DNA from: Chromera velia
Lineage: Eukaryota > Sar > Chromeraceae
Direction: 5' to 3'
NCBI GenBank assembly: GCA_018398765.1
Contig: JAHBMJ010000727.1
Span: forward strand, 1-41,837
DNA: 41,837 nt
The notes below the pieces were generated by a model, which saw only the letters and a list, made by a program, of their open reading frames with translations, searched no databases and had not been told where the DNA came from. Position 1 is the first letter of the stretch. Each line of letters starts with the position of its first letter. Positions 9,622-18,686 of this stretch are shown piece by piece. Made by a program: the position numbers and the translations under genes.

Positions 9622-12453
9622 GTGTGTGTGTGTGTGTGCCCCTGTTCTGATGCAGTCGGGACAAATGGAGCTGCCCCATTTGCACAAAGCCCGCTCGACT
9701 TTGGGACCTTCTTCTAGACCAAGGCATGCAGGAGCTTCTGGTGGCGTCGCGACCAAAGCACCATTCTGGAGTGAGTGTGCGCATTTGCAGTCTTCTTTCT
9801 TGTCAACATCTTAGAAGTCTTCTATCATAGTTGCGTCCAGTTATTGCGGGTCTGTTCCGTAAGACCTGGTGTGTGCCTGCCCGTCGGAGGAGAAAAAAGT
9901 GTGTAAAAAAGAAAGGATGAGGTATGCCTGCTTGCTGCCCTTATCTGTCTCTTAATCTGCCTGCCTGTGCACCCGCTTGCCGCCTGTCTGCCCTGCTGTC
10001 TGTCTAATATGTATCTCAATCTGTCAGAGGATATGCGGAGCTGAAGGAAATTAAGTTAAGGAAGAAAGAAAGAAAGCGTATCGGATATGTGCTTGTCTCT
10101 TTGCCTTTCTGTGTGTCTGCGATGTCCGAGTAACCGTATTGTGCTTTTGCCTTTGCTTCTTTCCTCCTTTCTCTCTTTCTTTCTGTCTTTTATCTCAATG
10201 AAGAGGAGGGAAAAGCAAAAAACAAATAGCCTCGCTGTCTGCCTGTCTGTCTCGTCTGAAGGCAATATCGTCTGAAGGGGGAAAGAAAGAACAAAAGAAG
10301 TCGTGTAGTCTGTCTGTGGAGAAGGGAAGAAAAAACAAAAACCAGTGAGCCAGCTTTCTTTGTCCGTTGATCCACTCTCAGACTGTCTCACTCCACTCCA
10401 TGATCGCTTAGCCCCGGATGATCGCTTACCCCCGGCCACTCTAGGAATGCCAGTCATCCTTTTCTCTCACATGTATCTATCCCATGCGTGCGTGCATGGA
10501 TGTGTACCTGCAGGCACTCCTGTCTCTCGATGAGTCTGGACAAGCGTCTCTTGAGCTGGTTGAGGGCGAAGAAGAGGACCGGCACCTCACCCCTGGGGAC
10601 GTTGAGAAGAAGGCACGGTACGTGCTGAAGCACGGACCCGAGATGGCTCTCTTGACCGCACAGGTGGACCCCACGGCCCTGGAAGAAAACGAAAATGACG
10701 TGGACACAGGCATCGCGTTTGTCAAGATGGGAATCGCTACCTCGATCGATCAGGTCCGTTCATCAAACAGTGTGTGTACGTATGCATGCATCAATGAATG
10801 ATTAACGATATTTTTCGGGGTGCAGTCACGACAATGCCATCTGCACATACACAATTCCGAAAGGCATGTCACCGCGAGACACCTGATCGGTTGATTTGAT
10901 CTTTGCTGCTATCCGATTCTGACTTCATTGCAAGCCTCGGAGCGCCTCTCTATTCCTTGTGATAGAAGCGAAACAGGGTCTTTTCACTTGTCCTTCCTGG
11001 CCTTCCCAACGCTTACCTTGCGGTTGTGTGACGCTGGTCATTCAAGTCGAATCCGTCGGATCGAATCCCCTGCATGCATGTGCGTTGAACACTGCAGTGG
11101 CTTCTGGACTCTGGGCAGCTCCGGGGGATGCCCAAACTGGAACGTGAGCTGGGCAGCCGTCTGAGGGGGGAAAAAAAGAAGGAAGGTGAAGAGGGGAGCA
11201 GTCTGAGGGAAGGAGGAAAGAAGGAAGGTGAAGAGGGGAACTCTCTGAAGGAAGGAGGAAAGAAGGAAGGTGAAGAGAGCAGCCGTCTGAAGGAAGGAGG
11301 AAAGAAGAAAAAGGCACAGAGGACCCCCAGTCTCACTCAGTCTGTCAGGCAGAGTGTCACTGAGGCAGACAGGCAGGAGAGACCATCTGCAGGGCCTGGG
11401 TCACTGACAGGTCTTCTTGGAGAAAGGGAGAGGGGGATCTGGAAGGGGGGAAGGTCGTCGCGTGGCTGTTCCCGTGAGAAGGAGAGAGAGAGAGACCGGG
11501 ACACACACGGCGAGAGACCGAGAGACAGAGAGAGAGACCGGGGGGGAAGGAAAGATCGAGACGGCGAGAGACCGAGAGACAAAGAGAGAGACCGGGGGGG
11601 AGGGAGAGATCGAGACGGAGAGAGACCAAGAGACAGAGAGAGAGACCGGGGAGGAGGGAAAGATCGAGACGGCGAGAGACCAAGAGACAGAGAGAGAGAC
11701 CGGGGGGTAGAGAAAGACCGAGAGAAAGAAAAAGAGAAGCGGGAACAGGGGCCGCTCGTTCTGCGAATGAATCCCGCAGCTGCAGCACAGCTGCAAAAGG
11801 GGGGAGGGAAAGATCAAGACGGGGAGAGACCAAGAGACAGAGAGAGAGACCGGGGGGTAGAGAAAGACCGAGAGAAAGAAAAAGAGAAGCGGGAACAGGG
11901 GCCGCTCGTTCTGCGAATGAATCCCGCAGCTGCAGCACAGCTGCAAAAGGGGGGAGGGTCAGCATCGAGGGAAAGCCTTCGGGGGGCCCCGGGCCGTCTT
12001 TTCCAAGCGGCAGCTGCAGCAGGAGGACTTGGAAGGCAGCAAGGAGGCCAAGCAGGACCCCCAAGAGGACCGGGTCTGATTCTCCGTCCCCCCAGCCCCC
12101 ATGTGTCCCTGCAGCCTTCCGGGCAGGCCAAGAGGGGGGCAGAGGGGTCTCTCTCTGCGGTAGTGTCTCCCGACCTCCAACGGCGTCAACCACAGCAGCA
12201 GCGGCACTTGCAGCAGCCCCAACAGCAACAGCACTTGCAGCAGCCCCAACAGCAACAGCAGTGGCAACAACCGCAACAGGGGAACTGGCAGGGCGAGGGG
12301 TACCGCTGGGGCGACGGAGGAAGTGTGCAAGGGTGGTCGGGTGCACGCGGGGGTTTTGGGGACAGAGGGGGCCCTGTTCGGAATGTCAACGTGCGTGGGG
12401 GAAGAGGTGGTTTTGGTCAGATGCGTGGGGGCAGAGGGGGGAGGTGGCGTTAG
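5451..12453 (+). CDS. SIZ1: PIAS/Siz-type SUMO E3 ligase with Arg/Asp-rich and RGG tail
   Basis: Members of this family move SUMO from the E2 (Ubc9) to target proteins, mainly in the nucleus. Exons read from splice signals: 5451-5592 (tentative), 5665-5793, 6224-6341, 6634-6821, 7128-7301, 7726-7857, 8052-8263, 8690-8743, 9656-9770, 10514-10753, 11098-12453 (TAG stop). Phases agree from 5665 onward (905 residues). 5451-5592 encodes a CPENFSC...PIGSVTPHF stretch like the end of a Siz1 PHD finger, but its phase does not join the next exon. 5665-5793 is Cys/His-rich. 6634-7857 resembles PINIT (KFSFRVALVRVV). 8052-9770 is the SP-RING: CTH and DKWSCPICTKPA supply the C-x-H and C-x2-C zinc ligands. 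The final exon is low-complexity with an RGG box. The N-terminus is missing; the family call is firm, the exact exon set less so. Confidence 0.85.
8527..8580. repeat. (TG)n microsatellite in an intron
   Basis: GTGTGTG units grading into GTGCGTGC within the intron 8264-8689 of the SUMO ligase gene. Confidence 0.85.
9458..9645. repeat. Compound (CT)n/(TG)n microsatellite in an intron
   Basis: Alternating CTCTCT and TGTGTG blocks fill the end of intron 8744-9655 and form the long polypyrimidine tract just before the SP-RING exon acceptor at 9655. Length change here could alter splicing of the catalytic exon. Confidence 0.9.
11475..11730 (+). repeat. 54-bp coding tandem repeats (RDRERDRGGGKDRDGERP type)
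   Basis: About four 18-residue units of Arg/Asp/Glu/Gly composition lie in the last exon of the SUMO ligase gene. The spacing of the ACCGGGGGGG core is 54 bp, so the reading frame is kept. Mixed-charge RD/RE repeats are common in RNA-processing proteins. Confidence 0.85.
11669..11958 (+). repeat. 150-bp in-frame tandem duplication, near-identical copies
   Basis: The segment beginning CGGGGGGTAGAGAAAGACC at 11701 recurs at 11851 and is identical by eye over at least 108 bp. It duplicates 50 residues including QGPLVLRMNPAAAAQLQ. Lack of divergence points to a recent event or strong homogenisation. Confidence 0.9.
12180..12453 (+). other. Poly-Gln stretch and RGG box at the end of the SUMO ligase
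   Basis: 12180-12290 encodes a Gln-rich run (QQPQQQQ units). 12300-12450 encodes Gly/Arg/Phe repeats ending RGGRGGFGQMRGGRGGRWR. RGG/RG boxes bind RNA, promote condensate formation and are arginine-methylation targets in known proteins. The role here is inferred. Confidence 0.8.
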
Positions 12454-13530
12454 TCAGACGCAGGAATGCAGGTGCACTGGTGGGGTTCTTTGGGAGAGGA
12501 AGAGGAAGTGCAATACAGTGGGGGGACAGAGCGGGGCAGAGAGGGAGAGGCGGCAATTATTGGTAGATTATGACAACCAGAAGAAATCCGATTGTTGATA
12601 TCATCGTTGTTTATTTAAGCTGGGATTCCTGAAGGCCTGAGAAGCGGTCTTAACACGCTGTAGTTTCATCGTTTCAAAGTAGTAAACCAATGATCATAGA
12701 AAACATGGACTTTAAGAAACTATTATTTCTTTTTTTTTTTATTGTTATTGCTTATCGCTGCTTATCACACTATCACTACTTATTAGATTGATTGATTGAT
12801 TGATTGATTGATAGGTTCCACGTTCGGCTTTCCCACTATGTCTATCTGTTGCTATAGAGCTAGCAGGGCAAATAATAATTTAGATTATTGCTACAATAAT
12901 TCTTGTAAAAAAAAAAAAATCATCAATGCAAGTTTTTTTTTCCCTTAGAGATGTTACTATAAATTAATGGATATAATTAATTTAAAAAAACATAATTATA
13001 ATAGTAAGAAAAAAAACTAAATGGTATCGTAGTTTTAATATTCAGTTAGTTAATTAGTTAGCTAGGCCACCCAAAAAAAAAAAGAAGAAAAAATAGTTAA
13101 AAAGCTAATTAGTTTTTTTTTTTTAATATTCGCATCTGGCCTCATTATTACTGTAGTACAACATAAAGGACACTTTGGAATACTTTATGTCTTTAATTAG
13201 CTTGCACTACATCATTTTGATGGTTCAATGCTAGTCAAGTCGATCGCCAGGTTAATCAAATGTCTCGCTTTAAAGAAATCCAGGAGGAAATGCACTTATT
13301 CCCTCCTTTTGTACCCCTGGAGCCCCGCTTACAGCACCGTCCTCTCACTCCAACAGATAGGTTGCCATCAAGAATCGAGACAGTACTACTACTGACTATA
13401 CTGTCGAGACCCTTCTTATCTGCTCTCAAGCCGGCCTGCTTTTAGGTTTTATTTCGAAAACAATCCATGGCGATTCCATGCACCATCCGTAGTACAGCAA
13501 GAGAAGGGACCGAATGAATGCTCATGCAGA
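12454..13530. other. AT-rich spacer between convergent genes; 3' UTRs
   Basis: The SUMO ligase (+) and the propeller gene (-) converge here. Composition shifts sharply to AT with homopolymer A and T runs (12,720-13,120) and a (GATT)n run at about 12,785-12,812. No canonical AATAAA stood out. A 61-codon frame at 13,260-13,445 has no recognisable features. Confidence 0.7.
12785..12812. repeat. (GATT)n microsatellite
   Basis: Seven or so tandem GATT units. Confidence 0.9.
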
Positions 13531-14430
13531 TTAATCTAAGCCCCCATCACCGCCCAGTTTTGGGAGACTGAGGTTGAGTCTCCTGAAGTTGAAGTCCAGG
13601 TCGAGCCCCGAGAGCGCCCCCTCCCCCTTGTCCCCAAAGAGGCCGTCTCCCCCAAACAGACCCGAGAGGATCGACTCACTCGCGTCCTCCTTCTCTGCCA
13701 CCAGACCCCCCACTCCCCCGCCGATGTCCGGGTCAGTCGGCAAACGGGGAGGCCCGTAAAGGGGCGTCTTCACAGGCTTGGCAAGGCCAGGGAACAACAC
13801 AAGTCCGTTGCCACCTGCATGCAGAAAAGCCATTTCGATACACAAAGTCGAGAAAAAAAGAATAGCACTTTCCGACAGCTTTGGTGATCGGTTCAGCAAA
13901 TCTCATCACAAGCTTCCCTCCCGTGCCAGGACCCGTTGCAGAAGGTGAAACGCAATCCAAGAAGTGGGTCTTTGTTGCACATGCACCGGCTTTCCAAGGG
14001 CGCGTTCCAAAAGGACACTTCGCCGTACCCGCATAGCTTCAAAATCAGGAATGCAAAATCAAACGCTTCCATGCTATCATGGTTCCATCCATCCATCGGT
14101 CATCTGGCTTACTTCATTCGGAAGTGAATTCACATGCACACACACACATGAAGGTATCAACATGAGCCGACTTTTCTTCCTGCACATGGCTGCCAGACCC
14201 TGTCTGTCTGCATGCATGTGACCCCACTCAACAACGGACGGTGGGTGCATGACGAACCTGGGTTCAGAATATCGGTCGGCTGAGGCTTCCAGTTGTTGCA
14301 TGCCCACACCGCACCTGCAGAATGAGAGAGGGATCATAGCGACGTTAAATGCCTCAGATGTCCCAAGACGAAAACAAAAAGTGACAAAATACCTCATGGA
14401 ATTCGGCGGACCGTAAAACACGTGTACACA

Positions 14431-14468
<38 letters not shown>

Positions 14469-17400
14469 GAGAGAGAGAGGGGGAGAGAGAGAGATCTCGA
14501 AAGAGAGCACAAGGGCAACGCGCAAAAAGCAACCACTGTACCCATCCTCAGCAATGAGGCCCTAGTGGTCCACAGGACTGCATGCACCTCCTGACTCTGA
14601 CAGACCTGACTCAGCAATTGTCACCCCCGTCACTCTCTGCATCACCCCTGTGTCCTGAGCATACCCCCCAGTGGCGGGAGAGAGCAGCTTCCCGAGGAAA
14701 CAGCCGGGACGAGTGGAGGCGGCCCCGCAGATGTGGGCCACACCCTTGCCGGTGTTGGACAGAGGGGTGCCGAACTCACCTGCGCACAGTACAATTAAGG
14801 GAATTTGAAATTCTGTTTGATGAGTATGTAGAAATTTCTGAGTACGTATGCACCAATGTGCCATAACCTCTGGGAGGGATTTTGGGACAGCCGTGCATGT
14901 ACAAAATTCAACTGGAAACCCTTTGCAAAAGCATCTCATACGACAGGGATTCCACAGGCTCACTCCCTTCCCAAAAACCTGATTTAGAGTATGACGGACC
15001 AATGAAGATGTCCCCAAAGGCATCCACAGCCACCCCCCAGGGTCCCTCCAGACCCTCCCCAAACTCAAAGAAGCCCAAATCTGTGCCGTCGTTCTGGAAC
15101 ACAGAGATGCTGTTGTTCAGCCAGTTGGCCACATACACGTTGTCTTGCAGGTCGATGGCAACCCCCTTGGCAGAGGCTCCAGTCTGCACTCAACATGCAT
15201 GAGGAGTGCAAGAGAGATTTTGAATCATGGAATGCAGTGTGTCCTGAGGGGCGAAAGGAGAAATCGGATGTAAGGAAGGCCTCAGCTTGCGTTCCTGGAA
15301 ATCATTCACCAGAAACAAAAAGGCGCACAAGAATGGACCCAAAGCCCTAGCTCTCGATTTTTCGATCATTCGACTGCATGTGAAACCTTCCTCTCGTATT
15401 CCCTTTCTATTTCTCCGCTCCTCACGCGCCTATTCACACTCGGAATCAATCGACCAGAACCGCCTGGAAGCCAATGAGACAAGTCGGAAGGGCCGCCGAG
15501 AAGGAGTTCTTCAGCGTGCCTCCTCAATCCGTCCCTCCTTCCCCCATTGTATAGGACTTACGTCTGCCACTTGCTGAGGAGGAGGAGGCTCAGGCACAGT
15601 GCCGTTGGGAAGTTCCCAGGACCCCAGGGGCTCCCCGTCGTTGCTGAACTTGCTCAGGAATGTGCTCCCTGGGGCAGGGGCGGAGTTCGCCACCCAGACG
15701 TTGTTCTGAGAATCCACAGCCACTCCTGCGAGGAGTATGCATGGCATCCGACAGATAGAATGATAATTTACAGGACAAGAGCGCAAGCGTGAACAATGCC
15801 AGATGTGCGTACACAGATGTACTCAAACACACACTTAAGTCTTGTATTGGACATGCAGCCACACCAATGAAAGAGGGAACTGGAGGGCATGCACCTCTGT
15901 ACGACTCTCCCTGCTCTGTCTCCTCAATGCCTTTATTTGCCTCCCCTCTGCATTTCCTCTCCTCAACTGCAAGGCTTGACGAGGCTGCCCTGCATGCCGG
16001 GAGTCGATCGATGACGCCACGAACCCATTTCTTTCTCGGATGTCCACCCACCTGCCTTCCTGCCCGCTTGCAGAAATCCACCATCTCATGCAAAACCAAA
16101 AAAAGCAGCTCACCGAAAGGAAGATCGAGATTGTTTCCCCTAATGATCTTGTACTCCTCCGGCTTCCTAGGGTTGAACTTGAACAGCTCATTTGTGCCCA
16201 GGGAGGCAACGAACATGTTCCCCAGACGGTCGGGCACGATGCCCTGAACACACACATTCAGTCATGGACAGGGATTGAGGGTTGCTTTTGTTTTGGGTAT
16301 CTGGTGCCATAAAGAACAGTGAAAACACACAGATCAATGAAGCTGTCTTCTGGCCAGTCATTCTGTCAGTCAGTCGATCGGGCAGGCAGGCAGCCAGGCT
16401 CGCAGCGCTGCAGGCAGACGGACACCAGGCACGCAGGACAGTCCGATCGAAAAGCTAAGTGTTACATACTTGTGCATTGCTATTTCGATTGCAGGCTCCC
16501 CACCCACCCACCCACAGACCTGTCCCTTTCCCATGAGTGTGTCGAAGTCCCAAGTGCCGATGACCCTGCCGTCCTTTGGGTCGATCTTGAAGATGCTGCC
16601 TGCGTCGTTATCAGGGGACCCGAAGACGTTGTTGGACTGCCAGGGGAACCCGTCAAGGTCAATCGAAGCACCGAAACCCGGACCGTCGGGACCTGTACCC
16701 CCCCTGCAGGCAGATAGAGAGTGAATAGAGGATCGGGTATGTGAGAGAGGGAAAGGTGAGACAAATTGACGGAGGAGATGAAGGCAGGGCAGGTAGATCG
16801 ATTATTCTTTTCTTCTTTCGTTTCGTGCCTTTATAGTCTGGTTGCAGACACATTTTTTCTCTTGCCTCTTTTTTCTTGGCTTTTGGCTTTTTAGATTCAT
16901 GTAATGGCATGAAAATTGCTGACGCAAAGTTTCATGAAGATAGAGCGACACAGAGAGGCGCAGAAAGGCGTGGAAAGACATATTTGAACAGGGCAAAAAG
17001 AGGCTATATTTTTCAGTCAACAAGACGCAGAGACACACACTCAATTGAATCAACCGACTTCGGGTTCGTCATTCCAGGCGAGAAGGGCTGCGGCTCTCCG
17101 CTGGGTTTCAGTGCGATGTAGTAGTCAGATGGAACTGCCGGAGTGATATCGCTAGTCTGGAAGATGTAGTTGTTCGCACCCCACAGGTTGCCCTTGGCGT
17201 CAATAGCGACGTTGCCGGGGCCGCTCCAGCGCTTGGTTGCGCTGCCCGTATCTGTCAGGAGAAGAGGCAGAGTCCATTCGGCAGGGGCAGTGGAGAGGGC
17301 TGGAGAGTAGATTGACGCCTGCTCGGTGATGGCATAGACAGCGTCGGGTTGGACGGCTGGGTTGGCTGCAATCGTGCTGATGGCCAGGAAGCTGTTAGTC

Positions 17401-18155
17401 GTTCCTGTCAGCTCTACCAAGGCGTAGCAGCCGGAAGAGGTGCCTCCTCCTCGACAGAGGGAGATGGCGTTTGCGAGAGAGTTGAGACGCTCCAGGGTGT
17501 CGGTGTCGGGTCCGTTGGGAGACGTGGACAAGAGGGAGGTGGGGGAACCAGTGGAGGGGTCGATGTAGTTCGCAGAGAGACGGGCAGCGTTGCGCATGCC
17601 TGTCAGACTCCCCCCCCCAATCCACACGCTGCCATCCTTAGGATCTGCTTGAGCGAACTGGGCCAGGGCGAATGCGGTGGCGACAGTGGAGGGCTCGTTG
17701 ATCACAACGTCGACAACGGTGCCCTTCTGTTCGAACTCGGGGGGAAGGAGGACCGCACCCAGAGCTTGCTTTGAGATGTTGCTGTCGGCCGGTACTGCGA
17801 TCAGAAAGTCTCCCTTGCATGTGGACAGACGGAAGGTGCCCTCTGCAGTGCTTCTGGTGGAGGCGACTCTCTTCGACGGGCCTCCTTGCACCAACGCATA
17901 CAGCGAAACTTCGAAGATGTCTTCTGAATTAGTTGCAGGCACAGTGCCTGAGAGACCCTGGCACAGCTTTCCCTTCTCTGCAAAGAGGGATGGAAGGTCG
18001 AAGCCACCCAGTAGGCTTCCTCGGTCCCCTCCACCCCCAAACGTCCGCAGACCATCCAGGTTCAGGTCAGCATTGACAGCAGACAACAGAAAGGTCAGGC
18101 AAAAGAGCGAAGCAACAGTGCAAGCAACACACCGCGAGTAGCTGCGCTTTCCCAT
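13531..18155 (-). CDS. Secreted NHL-repeat beta-propeller protein, bacterial-like
   Basis: Eight exons on the minus strand: 18155-17059, 16703-16520, 16243-16114, 15725-15562, 15183-14964, 14779-14606, 14314-14258, 13814-13531 (TAA). Every junction is GT..AG and all phases close, giving 769 residues. The protein starts with a basic residue pair, a hydrophobic signal peptide (CTVASLFCLTFLLSAVNA) and a likely cleavage near residue 29. An N-terminal domain with INEPSTVATAFAL and RLNSLANAI follows, then NHL-like blades (GVAVDSQNNVWVANS, GVAIDLQDNVYVANW, GIVPDRLGNMFVAS). The end holds NPGGNGLVLFPGLAKPVKT and a Gly/Asp-rich tail. From memory, this combination is typical of Acidobacteria and related bacterial propellers. 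Propellers of this sort bind partners or substrates outside the cell; no catalytic role can be assigned. The alternative exon 1 donor at GA|GTGTGT would add a few residues. Confidence 0.88.
14430..14492. repeat. (CA)n/(GA)n microsatellite in intron 6
   Basis: ACACAC units then GAGAGA units inside the propeller gene intron between 14,606 and 14,314. On the coding (minus) strand this is a CT then GT run. Confidence 0.9.
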
Positions 18156-18686
18156 TGTGCCAAGGAAAACAGGGACAAGAGCAGCTTTTCTGTTTGAGAG
18201 AAGCTTCTCCTAAGGCTGTCAAAGAGCAAGGCAAGGGAGGAGCATTGCTTCAATGACGGAAACATGGAGACTGCATGACAGATCCCTGAGATCATCCCTC
18301 AAAATGCGGCGCATGCAAAATGAAAAATCGCAATTATTAATTAATAACTCTTATCGCCTCTCCGGCCGGCTGATTTTTGCATGCATGCATGCAAGTGCCC
18401 CTCGGCGCGCACGAAGCTCCGTGCGAACTCAGACAGTCAGACTGACGAACTTAGGAAGCTAGCCTTCCTGAGTCTCGATCAGGCTCAGTGAACGTGATCA
18501 CTTTTTAACGACAGGTGTCCTGCATGTATCATCATCATCAGCAGCAGCAACAGCGGCAGCAGTAGCATCCGATAGATCGAGTCGCAGGGTGGCATAAGCC
18601 GAGTTTTTCCAACCGAATATATACCTGTGCCCGACCAGGCCTCTCTCGTTGAAGTCTTCTGTTTTCCATTGCCGTCCTGCACAACT
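18156..18686. promoter_or_regulatory. Divergent promoter region with TGCATGCATGCATGCA tract
   Basis: The propeller gene starts leftward at 18,155 and the receptor-like gene rightward at about 18,687, leaving 531 bp. A 16-bp self-complementary tract TGCATGCATGCATGCA sits at 18,378-18,393, near the middle. GCATGC-type sites are bound by some ApiAP2 factors in apicomplexans. A (CAT)n/(CAG)n stretch lies at about 18,530-18,565. No TATA box is obvious. Confidence 0.5.

Larger units (their letters stand above)
8205..9770 (+). other. SP-RING (Miz-type) zinc-binding core, split over three exons
   Basis: Joining 8052-8263, 8690-8743 and 9656-9770 gives LCRTTNCTHLQDFDLDAHI, then DKWSCPIC, then a conserved LLLDQGMQELL helix. 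In Siz1/PIAS structures the single zinc is held by the C-x-H and C-x2-C residues, and both pairs are present. The usual Cys of the HLQCFD signature is Asp here. That position is not a zinc ligand in the family, so activity is plausible. Confidence 0.85.

Noticed and set aside
9292-9814. Long frames with LSLSLS, CVCVCV or RERERE runs
   Set aside because: Simple-repeat translations within an intron of the SUMO ligase gene.
11357-12346. 329-codon minus-strand frame with LSLSLGLSP repeats
   Set aside because: Antisense shadow of the RD/RE repeat exon; the plus frame has consistent splice phase and a recognisable RGG tail.
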